A stretch of DNA of 64,000 bases, taken from contig CAKQRQ010000002.1 of the NCBI GenBank assembly GCA_934271465.1, forward strand, positions 133,575 to 197,574, in the 5' to 3' direction. The DNA is from an uncultured Alphaproteobacteria bacterium (lineage in GTDB: Bacteria; Pseudomonadota; Alphaproteobacteria; RF32; CAG-239). Both the position numbers and the translations under genes were made by a program. The notes below the pieces were generated by a model. It did not search any database. It was given only the letters and a program-made list of their open reading frames with translations, and was not told where the DNA came from. Below are positions 16,779 through 24,599 of this stretch, piece by piece; positions within the stretch are counted from its first letter, which is position 1; each line of letters starts with the position of its first letter.

Positions 16779-17925
16779 GACAAAGCTTGAGGCGGAACTG
16801 TTCAAATGCCTGAACTGTGTGGCAAAACCATGCCACAGAGCCTGTCCGCTCAAATGTTCGCCCAATGAATTTATTGCAAAAGCCAAACAAAAAGACTTTG
16901 CCGGCGCTGTCGCGTCCATTTGCGCAACCAATCCTCTGCCCCACATCTGCGGGTTAATTTGTCCGGAACGTTTTTGCATGAAAGCTTGTCTGCGCGGCCG
17001 CATTGACCACCCGATTAACATTCCGGCCGTTCAAGCAACACTCATTGAAGGGTGGCGCAAAGATTGTTTGCCTTGTCCGACAAAACTAAACGGGCTCAAA
17101 ATTGCCGTTATCGGCGCCGGACCGGCGGGAATGGCCGCGGCTTGGAAAGCGCGTCTATTGGGGCTTCAGGTTACTATTTTTGAAAAAGAAAACAAAATCG
17201 GCGGAACACTCAATCTGATTCCAACCGCCCGCCTGCCGCAAAAAGCCGTGCTGGACGATTGGGCGCATATCCAAGCCTTGGGCGGCATAGACATCTGCTT
17301 TAATGCCTGCCAAACAAACACCAAAGAGCTCTTGGAAGACGGATTTGACGGCGTGATCGTCACAACCGGCGAACAAACAAGCGTCACGCTTGGCATTGAG
17401 GGCGAAGATTTAACGGTGCCTTACGCCGATTATCTCAAAAATCCGACACAATACGCAACAAAGGGAAAAGTCGGCATCATCGGCGGCGGAAACGTGGCGG
17501 CGGACTGCGCTCTGACGGCAAAAGAACTCGGCGCAAGCGAGGTATCGCTCTTCATCCGGCGTAAAATTTTTGACATGAAAGTCAGCCTGTCAGAGATAAC
17601 CGCATTGATAGAAAAAGGAATTGACTTAGTCACGACAACAAGACTGTGTAAAGTCAAAAAAGAAAACGGCCATTTGACAGCCCTGACCTGCACCACGCAA
17701 AAAGGCCCTCAAGGCTATGAAGATGTTGAAAATTCAACTATCCAAAGACAAAATTTTGACTTAATTATCAAAGCCATAGGCGCACAATCAGCCCCAACGG
17801 CCGATGAATCGAACATTATTTATGCCGGCGACTGCAAAACCGGAAGCTCGACAGCGGCCGAAGCCGTCGCTTCTGGAATCAAAGCTGCCGAAAAACTATA
17901 TCACAATCTAAAAGGAGGACTCTAA
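16756..17925 (+). CDS. GltD-like FeS/FAD/NAD(P)-dependent oxidoreductase
   Basis: A 389-residue flavoprotein of the glutamate synthase small-subunit family. An N-terminal iron-sulfur region has CLNCVAKPCHRACPLKC and CGLICPERFCMKAC; a first Rossmann fold follows with VIGAGPAGMAAAWKA (FAD) and a second with VGIIGGGNVAADCAL (NAD(P)H). Family members pass electrons between NAD(P)H and a partner, as in GltD, PreT or NfnB, but no partner subunit is adjacent. The ATG at 16756 with GAGGA upstream was chosen. It overlaps fabD by 23 bases, so it is translated with the fatty acid genes. Whether it serves fatty acid reduction or is a passenger is unknown. Confidence 0.82.
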   Translation: MSARYLNKTKLEAELFKCLNCVAKPCHRACPLKCSPNEFIAKAKQKDFAGAVASICATNPLPHICGLICPERFCMKACLRGRIDHPINIPAVQATLIEGWRKDCLPCPTKLNGLKIAVIGAGPAGMAAAWKARLLGLQVTIFEKENKIGGTLNLIPTARLPQKAVLDDWAHIQALGGIDICFNACQTNTKELLEDGFDGVIVTTGEQTSVTLGIEGEDLTVPYADYLKNPTQYATKGKVGIIGGGNVAADCALTAKELGASEVSLFIRRKIFDMKVSLSEITALIEKGIDLVTTTRLCKVKKENGHLTALTCTTQKGPQGYEDVENSTIQRQNFDLIIKAIGAQSAPTADESNIIYAGDCKTGSSTAAEAVASGIKAAEKLYHNLKGGL

Positions 17926-17926
17926 A

Positions 17927-18565
17927 ATGAAAAAACTCGTTTGTTTAATGGTTTTAGCCGGCTTTTTGTCGGCTTGTGCCACAGATCCCTACACCGGCGA
18001 AAGCAAAGTCGCCAAAACAGCCTGGGGAACAGGCATCGGCGCGGCGGCCGGAGCCGGAATCGGCGCCCTCGTCGGAGGCAAAAAAGGCGCCTTAATCGGT
18101 GCCGGTATTGGTGCGGCAACAGGTGCGGCAGGCGGCGGATATATGGATTATCAAGCGGCACAATTGCGCAAAGAATTAACCGGAACCGGCGTTCAAGTCA
18201 AAGAAATAGACGGCCGAATCTATTTGGTTATGCCCGGAAACATTACCTTTGATACAAACCAAGCCTTTATCAAGCAGTCTTTCCAACCGGTTGTCATTTC
18301 CATTTCAAAAGTCTTGAAAGAATATGACAAGACTCTTGTTCAGGTCAACGGCTACACGGACAACACAGGGTCAGACGCCATCAACAACCCGCTCTCCGTC
18401 AAAAGAGCCAATGCCATTGCCGATTTCTTGAAGATTCAAGGCGTTGCGGCAAACCGCATTATTGCCAACGGCTACGGCTCGGCCAACCCGATTGCCTCAA
18501 ACGCGACAGCCGCCGGACGGGAACAAAACCGCCGTGTGGAAATTGTGCTGATTAATAACCAATAA
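17927..18565 (+). CDS. YiaD-like OmpA-family lipoprotein
   Basis: A lipoprotein signal with lipobox LSAC places Cys17 as the lipidated residue. A glycine-zipper segment (about 36-75, repeated G-x-G-x-x-x-G) follows and could lie in or on the outer membrane. Residues about 100-212 form an OmpA-like peptidoglycan-binding domain with NGYTDNTGSDAIN and LSVKRANAIADFL; the motif ends in REQNRRVEIVL. Length 212 matches YiaD. AAAGGAGG precedes the ATG, one base after the previous stop region, so it ends the fab transcription unit; a strong terminator follows. Confidence 0.9.
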   Translation: MKKLVCLMVLAGFLSACATDPYTGESKVAKTAWGTGIGAAAGAGIGALVGGKKGALIGAGIGAATGAAGGGYMDYQAAQLRKELTGTGVQVKEIDGRIYLVMPGNITFDTNQAFIKQSFQPVVISISKVLKEYDKTLVQVNGYTDNTGSDAINNPLSVKRANAIADFLKIQGVAANRIIANGYGSANPIASNATAAGREQNRRVEIVLINNQ

Positions 18566-18584
18566 TAATCAAACATTCTGCGTT

Positions 18585-18612
18585 ATCCCCCGCTTTGTCG
18601 GGGGATTTTTTT
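18585..18612 (+). terminator. terminator of the fab/YiaD transcription unit
   Basis: ATCCCCC pairs with GGGGGAT around an eight-base loop, followed by seven T. Confidence 0.9.
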
Positions 18613-18643
18613 GACAAAAATTTATTTTTTTGTCTTTTTAGGC

Positions 18644-18672
18644 TTGACCGACACCCGAAAATGTGCTAAAAA
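18644..18672 (+). promoter_or_regulatory. promoter of the 18705 orphan gene
   Basis: TTGACC and TAAAAA with a 17-base spacer. The predicted start (about 18679) coincides with the beginning of the leader GCATTACAAAATATTATTAA (18677-18696), which is repeated exactly before the orphan gene at 28225. Confidence 0.55.
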
Positions 18673-18704
18673 TAATGCATTACAAAATATTATTAATATA
18701 AATT

Positions 18705-19028
18705 ATGGAAAAAGAAATGTTAGTCGCTACAGCAACAAGGCTTGCCCCTGCGACATGTCCGGAACTTCTGGAGAACGAGAACTACTTGAGAACCTTTCAG
18801 GTTATCTACCTCGGAAGAATCATCGAACTCGCAAAATCCGCAGGACTTACAAATGATGATATCGCCACTGCATGGGATTGCGTTTACAACGAAAAGTGCA
18901 ATCTCTCCGGCGAAAAAAATACAACAGTTCTAGCCAACTCCTTGAGAGAACTGTTCAGGCACCTGTCAGCCCACGAGATGAAGCTGCACTATGCTGCACG
19001 TCTCGCCTTTCAGGCGTTGTTTCTCTAG
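18705..19028 (+). CDS. orphan small protein, SD-less cassette gene (107 aa)
   Basis: Not recognised. The 107 residues appear helical and soluble, with no signal peptide or membrane segment. The A/T-only leader has no Shine-Dalgarno sequence; ATG 18705 follows AAATT. Lysine codons and base composition differ by eye from the neighbouring operons, which use AAA and GCC heavily. The gene is enclosed by its own promoter (18644-18672) and terminator (19044-19088). It shares a 20-nt leader with the gene at 28225 but no obvious protein similarity. Confidence 0.6.
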   Translation: MEKEMLVATATRLAPATCPELLENENYLRTFQVIYLGRIIELAKSAGLTNDDIATAWDCVYNEKCNLSGEKNTTVLANSLRELFRHLSAHEMKLHYAARLAFQALFL

Positions 19029-19043
19029 AATCCTAACTTAGCC

Positions 19044-19088
19044 AAGCGGTTGCTTCTCCTTAAAAAGAGAGCCAACCGCTTCTTTTTT
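19044..19088 (+). terminator. terminator of the 18705 gene
   Basis: AAGCGGTTG pairs with CAACCGCTT across a 20-base loop, followed by TCTTTTTT. Confidence 0.8.
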
Positions 19089-19096
19089 ATCCTTTT

Positions 19097-19765
19097 TCAG
19101 AGTAATTTTTCAGGGAGTTTCAGCCCCTCTTGACGCAAAAACTGCGCCACATCGGCCAAATACATTCTTTCGGTATAGTTCAAAAAACCGTCCGTCTGGC
19201 ACACCTTAACAATCTCTTTCAAAAAACATTCGGCCTCAATCGGCGTTTTGCGTTTAAGAGAGGTCACAGCTCGGTAAAAATCAACAGGTTCCGGCCGAAT
19301 ATCCGACAATATTTTCCGCAAATACAAATCGCTAAAGCTTTTTGCCTCGGGAACAGATTTTTTGATATAATCAAATATAATCTTGTTTTTGAGAACCTGA
19401 CTGCCCTTATCCAACCGCGACATAAACTGCAAAATCGTCAAATCAGCCCTCAACGCATCCAACAGATTATCTTTTGAAGTTTGAAGCGGCGGCTGTTTGG
19501 GCGTTCCCTGCCCAACCGCGGCAAAAAAATCTTTTACAAACGAAGCCGCGTCGTTATATCCCTTTTCACGGCTGACATCAAACAGGTTATGAATATACGA
19601 TGCCTCAAAAATAAACGATTTTTTCAACCGATACAAATAAACATCAAAAAAGAAGGTTTTGTCTTTTTCCCAGATATTGCGAATAGCGGCGTTTTCACCG
19701 TAAATCTTGCCGTTTTTGACAAGATTGACATACATGTTAAAAAATTTATCTGTCGCCTGATTCAT
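19097..19765 (-). CDS. hypothetical protein, weakly TerB-like C-terminus
   Basis: A 222-residue soluble helical protein. The last 45 residues (IVKVCQTDGFLNYTERMYLA, then a helix) recall the acidic TerB/DjlA-type helical domain, but this is only a resemblance. The start is ATG 19765, which has AAGGA eight bases upstream; a GTG eight codons earlier is less likely. It is the only minus-strand gene between the fab operon and mfd and is not co-directional with the flanking orphan genes. Confidence 0.65.
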   Translation of the reverse strand: MNQATDKFFNMYVNLVKNGKIYGENAAIRNIWEKDKTFFFDVYLYRLKKSFIFEASYIHNLFDVSREKGYNDAASFVKDFFAAVGQGTPKQPPLQTSKDNLLDALRADLTILQFMSRLDKGSQVLKNKIIFDYIKKSVPEAKSFSDLYLRKILSDIRPEPVDFYRAVTSLKRKTPIEAECFLKEIVKVCQTDGFLNYTERMYLADVAQFLRQEGLKLPEKLL

Positions 19766-19827
19766 CAGCTTATCCTTTTCACCTCTCACTATACAAAGTT
19801 TTTTTGCATTTGATTGATGGTTTTTAA

Positions 19828-19855
19828 TTGATTTTTATTCAAAGGTTTGTATCAT
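19828..19855 (+). promoter_or_regulatory. promoter of the 19889 orphan gene
   Basis: TTGATT and TATCAT with 16-base spacing; the leader that follows is A/T-rich and contains AAATAATTATTAA. Confidence 0.5.
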
Positions 19856-19888
19856 AAAAATATGAAATAATTATTAAATCTTATAGAT

Positions 19889-20386
19889 ATGAAACCATCA
19901 CACAATTACGGTGAACTTTACAAGTTGTTTGGTTACCGAAAGAAATTAGACCGTCCGCTGATTTTTGAAGCGTTGCTCTATGCTATTGCCGACATGGTTA
20001 TTTTTGATGCTTTTGAATATGATTCATCATCAAACGCCTGTCCGCAGCAGTCCGCACCTTATGCCATAGCTAATGTAAAAGAGGCTTGGAAAAAACTGCC
20101 CGATTACCTTGGCTTAAAGCTCTCTTATCGAAAGATGTGGGACATTGAGGAAAAGCTGAAACAAATTGACGCTGCTCGTTCTGCGCTCAGAAAAACACCG
20201 CTGTTTCACTTCAAAAAACGTCTGAATAAACGAAAAGAGCTCAACGCACTCAAACGCGAAACTCTGCCGACAGCCGATGTGTTCCAATATCTGGAGTATG
20301 TTGCCATGCAATATGAAGCAACAGAAAGAGCCGACCTCTACCAAGAGTTTAAGGACTATTGCCTCCAAAGGCAAAGTTTTACCTAA
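19889..20386 (+). CDS. orphan protein, LYKLFGY family, copy 1 (165 aa)
   Basis: Not recognised, but clearly paralogous to the next gene. Both start with Y/F-G-x-L-Y-K-L-F-G-Y-x-K-K-x-D-R and share a C-terminal V-F-x-Y-L-E-Y-V motif near residue 131. The protein is basic, helical and apparently soluble. There is no Shine-Dalgarno site before ATG 19889. Own promoter and terminator flank the gene, so the two paralogues are separate transcription units despite lying 115 bases apart. Confidence 0.62.
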   Translation: MKPSHNYGELYKLFGYRKKLDRPLIFEALLYAIADMVIFDAFEYDSSSNACPQQSAPYAIANVKEAWKKLPDYLGLKLSYRKMWDIEEKLKQIDAARSALRKTPLFHFKKRLNKRKELNALKRETLPTADVFQYLEYVAMQYEATERADLYQEFKDYCLQRQSFT

Positions 20387-20393
20387 CCTCGTT

Positions 20394-20430
20394 AACATCC
20401 CTTTTTGCCCACTGCAAAACGGGATGTTTT
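20394..20430 (+). terminator. terminator of the 19889 gene
   Basis: AACATCCC pairs with GGGATGTT around an internal loop, followed by a short T run. Confidence 0.75.
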
Positions 20431-20440
20431 CTTTATTTGT

Positions 20441-20468
20441 TTGACTTTACCCAAAAGACTTATATAAT
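20441..20468 (+). promoter_or_regulatory. promoter of the 20502 orphan gene
   Basis: TTGACT and a perfect TATAAT with 16-base spacing, starting 11 bases after the preceding terminator. Confidence 0.7.
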
Positions 20469-20501
20469 ACGGCTACTTTTGTATTATTTATTAAAACCAT
20501 T

Positions 20502-20993
20502 ATGACTAGAACTTATACCTTTGGTCAGCTCTACAAGTTGTTCGGCTACCACAAAAAATTTGACCGCTCGGATGTTTTCGGAAGTTTAATCAGCGCTCTT
20601 TTCGACCTTGATGTATTTTACTTGACAAAATACAACGGATACGACAAAGTCAATGTCTGCACGGCAACCAAAATGCACCCTGAGCTCAAAGATGCTTTCA
20701 AAAAAGTCGCTCCTTATCTCTACAATCCCCAAAGAAACAACGAAAGAAATATCAGGATTGACAATATGTTGCAGAGCCTCCATGCTCTGAAACATCATCG
20801 AATCCCGTTGTATCGTTTCAAAGCGAACTGGCGAAAATACAAAGCCATTCGAGACATTCAAAAAGATGCCATTGCGACACAATACGTTTTCGGTTATCTT
20901 GAATATGTTGTCGAAACGCACCACAAAGAAAAGCTTTGGAGATTCTATGATGAGTTTGCCGACTATGCTGTTCTATTTGAGAAAGCTGTCTAA
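20502..20993 (+). CDS. orphan protein, LYKLFGY family, copy 2 (163 aa)
   Basis: Tandem paralogue of the gene at 19889, with FGQLYKLFGYHKKFDR at the N-terminus and VFGYLEYVVET near the C-terminus; the middle parts have diverged strongly. No known domain was recognised. The leader is A/T-rich, without Shine-Dalgarno, ending in ACCATTATG. A strong consensus promoter and a terminator (20999-21036) make it monocistronic. Confidence 0.62.
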   Translation: MTRTYTFGQLYKLFGYHKKFDRSDVFGSLISALFDLDVFYLTKYNGYDKVNVCTATKMHPELKDAFKKVAPYLYNPQRNNERNIRIDNMLQSLHALKHHRIPLYRFKANWRKYKAIRDIQKDAIATQYVFGYLEYVVETHHKEKLWRFYDEFADYAVLFEKAV

Positions 20994-20998
20994 ATTTT

Positions 20999-21036
20999 AA
21001 TCCCGCTTGCCCTTCAAAGCAAACGGGATTTTTATT
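20999..21036 (+). terminator. terminator of the 20502 gene
   Basis: AATCCCG pairs with CGGGATT, followed by TTTATT. It overlaps the last codon of mfd on the opposite strand. Confidence 0.8.
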
Positions 21037-24000
21037 GCGCCAGTGCCGCAATTTTGCCGACATATTGCTTAATAACAGCCACGCGTGTATCATAAGAAGA
21101 CAAGTCTTTTTCAATAAACAACCTCTGATCCGGCCGGACTTTGATAGCGCCGAAAGAAGACACAATCAAATCCATCAACTTTTCGGGTTTGGAAAACACA
21201 TTATTTCTGAATCCGATTAAGAGCCCCTTTGCGCCAGCATCAACACGATCTATTCCCGCGGTGCGGCACATAATCTTGATTTCGACCGTCGTCAGCAGGT
21301 TCTCGACCTCGGGCGGCAATTTACCGAACCGGTCTATCAGCTCTTCTTTCATATCGGCAATGCCTTCATTGTCTTTGATATCGCCGATGCGCTTATAAAG
21401 TCCCAGTCTGATACCCAAATCTCTAACATAGCTTTCGGGAATCATAATCGGAATTCCCGTTGTAATCTGCGGCGCCCAATCTTGAACTTCCTTAGCCTGT
21501 TCATCGGCCAAAACGCCGGATCTCAGGCGCAGGACTTCTTCCTCAAGCATATGCTGATACAAAGACACACCCACTTCTTTGATATGGCCGGACTGCTCCT
21601 CGCCGAGAATATTGCCCGCGCCCCTGATGTCCATATCGTGGCTGGCCAAAGAAAATCCGGCGCCCAATGTGTCCAACGCCTGCAAAATACTCAAACGCCG
21701 CTCGGCAATCGGCTTAAGCTTGCGTTTGGGCGGAACGGTGAAATACGCGTATCCTCTGACCTTGCTGCGCCCGATACGCCCTTTGAGCTGATAAAGTTGC
21801 GCCAATCCGAACATATCCGCCCGATACACAATCATCGTATTGACCCGTGGCATATCAATACCTGATTCGATAATGGTTGTTGAGAGCAAAATATCGCCCT
21901 GCCCGTCGGCAAATTCATTCATCACTTCTTCAAGCTGTTTGACGGGCATTTGGCCGTGTGCCACCAAAATTTTGACATCAGGCAGCAAAGCTTTCAGTTC
22001 TTTCTCAACCTCGTGAATATCCGATACCCTTGGACAAACAAAAAACGTCTGTCCGCCGCGGTATTTCTCGCGGTAAACAGCTTCTTTAATCATAACCTTG
22101 TCAAAAGGCATCACAAAAGACCGCGCCGCAAGCCTGTCAACAGGCGGCGTGGCAATCACGCTCAGGCTCTTTACCCCCGTCAAAGACATCTGAAGCGTCC
22201 TTGGGATAGGCGTTGCCGTCAAAGTCAGCACATGAACATCGGACTTGATTTGTTTGAGCTTTTCTTTGTGCGCCACGCCGAAATGCTGCTCCTCGTCAAT
22301 AATCAAAAGCCCCAAGTTGCAAAATTCTATTTTTTCGGACAACAGCGCATGCGTGCCGATAACAATCTCAACCGATCCTTCCTTGAGCCCCTGTTTGGTC
22401 TCGCGGGCTTCTTTGGGCGTCACGAGTCTTGAGAGCATCCGAACCCTTATCGGAAATCCTTCAAGTCTAGCCTTAAAATTTTGATAATGCTGTCTGGCAA
22501 GAAGCGTTGTCGGCACAATCAGAGCGACCTGCGCACCGGATGCCGCCACGGCAAAAGCCGCCCGCAACGCAACTTCTGTCTTGCCGAACCCGACATCGCC
22601 GCAAATAAGCCTGTCCATCGGAATAGCCGCATTCAAATCAGCCATCACGTCCGAAATAGCATTAAGCTGGTCATCTGTTTCGTTATACGGAAAACGCGCG
22701 CAAAAATCATCAAACATACCTTGCGGCGGCACAAAACATTCGGCCTTTTTCAAATGACGTTCAGCCGCAATCTTAATCAATTTTTCGGCAATATCCCTGA
22801 TTTTGGCCTTTACTCTTGCCTTTTTAGCAGACCAGGCCGCCCCGCCCAGCGTATCAAGCTCAATATTGTCATCATCAAGCCCATAGCGGGACAAAACATC
22901 AATATTTTCAACCGGAACAAAGAGCTTGTCCTCATGAGCATAAATAATCTTGAGGCAGTCATGCGGCGCCCCGCCGGCGGTAATCGTCTCAAGCCCCATA
23001 AACCGCCCGATACCGTGCTCGATATGAACAACCAATTCCCCGACAGACAAAGACGACACATCGGCAATAAAATCTTTGGACGTAAATTTCTTCTGTTTGC
23101 GCCGATTCTGCTTTTCACCCAAAATATCCTGCTCACTGATAAGGCACAGTCCCTCGCCTTTGAACCCGTGCGCCAACGGCATCAGCGTCAAAACGGTCTT
23201 GGAAGAAGCTTTTTGAAGCACCTCTTGCCATGTGTCGGCAAAAGTCAATTCGGGGATTTCATATTCGCTCATCAGCGAAAACAGACGCTCTCGGCTGCCT
23301 TCCGACGAACAGGCAATCACACGTTTCAGCTTTTTGTTTTCGGCAAGATAATTTTTGAGCTCTAAATAGACCTCTCCGGCGGCAATATTTTTGGCCGACG
23401 AAAAATCCCGCCCAGGCACAAGCTGACAGTCAATAACGGTTTCCGCCGCCGGTATATTCATCGCCGTCAACACCACGGCTTTTTTATCGGCCGTCTTTTG
23501 CTCAAACTGTTTATCCGTCAGATACAGAAGCTCCGGCTTAACCGGACGATAAGCTTCCGTCTCGGCAGAAGATTTAATCTTGAGCGCCTCTAATCGGGCA
23601 TGATAATAATCGGCAATGCTGTCCGCCTTGGAAACAGCCGCCTCAAAGACCTTATCCGACACCACAAGAGCAGCCGCCGGAAGATAATCAAACAGCGTCG
23701 GCAGAGGATCGTCATAAAAAAACGGCAGCCAATTTTCAACCCCGATATATTTTCGCCCGCTCGAAACGGCCTCGTAAATCTCATCTCCGTTAAAATCCGC
23801 CCCAAAAGCCTCGCGGTATTTGGATCTGAAACATTTGATGGTATTGGCGTCCAAAACAACCTCGCTCATAACCTCAAACCGATAGCTTTTCAACTCGCCG
23901 GTCGTGCGCTGGGTCATCACATCAAACGTGCGGATACGCTCCACTTCATCATCAAACAAATCAATGCGCAAAGGCTCGTCCGTTCCTGTGGGGAAAATAT

Positions 24001-24505
24001 CAATAATATCGCCTCTGACGGCAAATTCGCCGGGTTCAAAAACCTGTGCCGTCCGCGTATAGCCGTTGACCGCGGCATAATGCAAAAAATCGTCAAAATT
24101 CAATTTATTGCCAACGGAAACTTCTCTCATTGAATTAAGAAATATCTTTTGCGGCGGCAGTTTTTGAAGAACAGCCCCGACAGAGGTCAAAATCAACCGC
24201 GGCTTTTTAGGCGTCGGATTGGACACAAGCTCCGCCAGACAAGCAATCCGCTGCGCGACAATCGCGGGATTGGGCGATGTCCGATCATAAGGAACGGTAT
24301 CCCATGCCGGAAATTTGAGAATTTGCAAATCCGGATACAAATAAGCGGCCTCGGCAGCCGTATCGGCCAAAGCCGTGCCGTCCTCAAGAATATAAAGAAT
24401 GTCCGTCGATGAATTTTGCGCAAAGTTCCCCGCCAAAAAGGCTCCGAAGCCCTTTGCGACCGAAGAAAAGGTTGCCCCTTTATATTGAGCGATATTATAC
24501 TGCAT
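21032..24505 (-). CDS. mfd: transcription-repair coupling factor
   Basis: DNA translocase that removes stalled RNA polymerase and recruits UvrA to template-strand lesions. The 1157 residues include the UvrB-like N-terminal modules (about 1-320), the RNA-polymerase-interacting domain near 475-540 (VHIEHGIGRFMGLE), and the RecG-like motor with Walker A GDVGFGKTEVA and DEEQHFG, TATPIPRTLQM and QLYQLKGRIGRS helicase motifs. The C-terminal TRCF domain follows. It is divergent from recG. Only a weak ribosome site is present. The usual alphaproteobacterial neighbour sdhE is not between mfd and recG. Confidence 0.97.
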   Translation of the reverse strand: MQYNIAQYKGATFSSVAKGFGAFLAGNFAQNSSTDILYILEDGTALADTAAEAAYLYPDLQILKFPAWDTVPYDRTSPNPAIVAQRIACLAELVSNPTPKKPRLILTSVGAVLQKLPPQKIFLNSMREVSVGNKLNFDDFLHYAAVNGYTRTAQVFEPGEFAVRGDIIDIFPTGTDEPLRIDLFDDEVERIRTFDVMTQRTTGELKSYRFEVMSEVVLDANTIKCFRSKYREAFGADFNGDEIYEAVSSGRKYIGVENWLPFFYDDPLPTLFDYLPAAALVVSDKVFEAAVSKADSIADYYHARLEALKIKSSAETEAYRPVKPELLYLTDKQFEQKTADKKAVVLTAMNIPAAETVIDCQLVPGRDFSSAKNIAAGEVYLELKNYLAENKKLKRVIACSSEGSRERLFSLMSEYEIPELTFADTWQEVLQKASSKTVLTLMPLAHGFKGEGLCLISEQDILGEKQNRRKQKKFTSKDFIADVSSLSVGELVVHIEHGIGRFMGLETITAGGAPHDCLKIIYAHEDKLFVPVENIDVLSRYGLDDDNIELDTLGGAAWSAKKARVKAKIRDIAEKLIKIAAERHLKKAECFVPPQGMFDDFCARFPYNETDDQLNAISDVMADLNAAIPMDRLICGDVGFGKTEVALRAAFAVAASGAQVALIVPTTLLARQHYQNFKARLEGFPIRVRMLSRLVTPKEARETKQGLKEGSVEIVIGTHALLSEKIEFCNLGLLIIDEEQHFGVAHKEKLKQIKSDVHVLTLTATPIPRTLQMSLTGVKSLSVIATPPVDRLAARSFVMPFDKVMIKEAVYREKYRGGQTFFVCPRVSDIHEVEKELKALLPDVKILVAHGQMPVKQLEEVMNEFADGQGDILLSTTIIESGIDMPRVNTMIVYRADMFGLAQLYQLKGRIGRSKVRGYAYFTVPPKRKLKPIAERRLSILQALDTLGAGFSLASHDMDIRGAGNILGEEQSGHIKEVGVSLYQHMLEEEVLRLRSGVLADEQAKEVQDWAPQITTGIPIMIPESYVRDLGIRLGLYKRIGDIKDNEGIADMKEELIDRFGKLPPEVENLLTTVEIKIMCRTAGIDRVDAGAKGLLIGFRNNVFSKPEKLMDLIVSSFGAIKVRPDQRLFIEKDLSSYDTRVAVIKQYVGKIAALAQ

Positions 24506-24521
24506 TATTTGTTTCTTCTTA

Positions 24522-24550
24522 TTTACTTAAGCAACAAAAATATATACAAT
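24522..24550 (+). promoter_or_regulatory. promoter of recG
   Basis: TTTACT and TACAAT with 17-base spacing, 50 bases before the recG ATG; identical hexamers and spacing to the fabH promoter. Confidence 0.55.
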
Positions 24551-24599
24551 AGCCTCAAGTTATGCAAGTTTTATTTCAGCTGTAAAGGAGTTAATTTGA

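Noticed and set aside
22481..23365. 294-codon open frame antisense to mfd
   Set aside because: mfd is intact across it; the antisense product is a basic, Arg/Asn-rich shadow.
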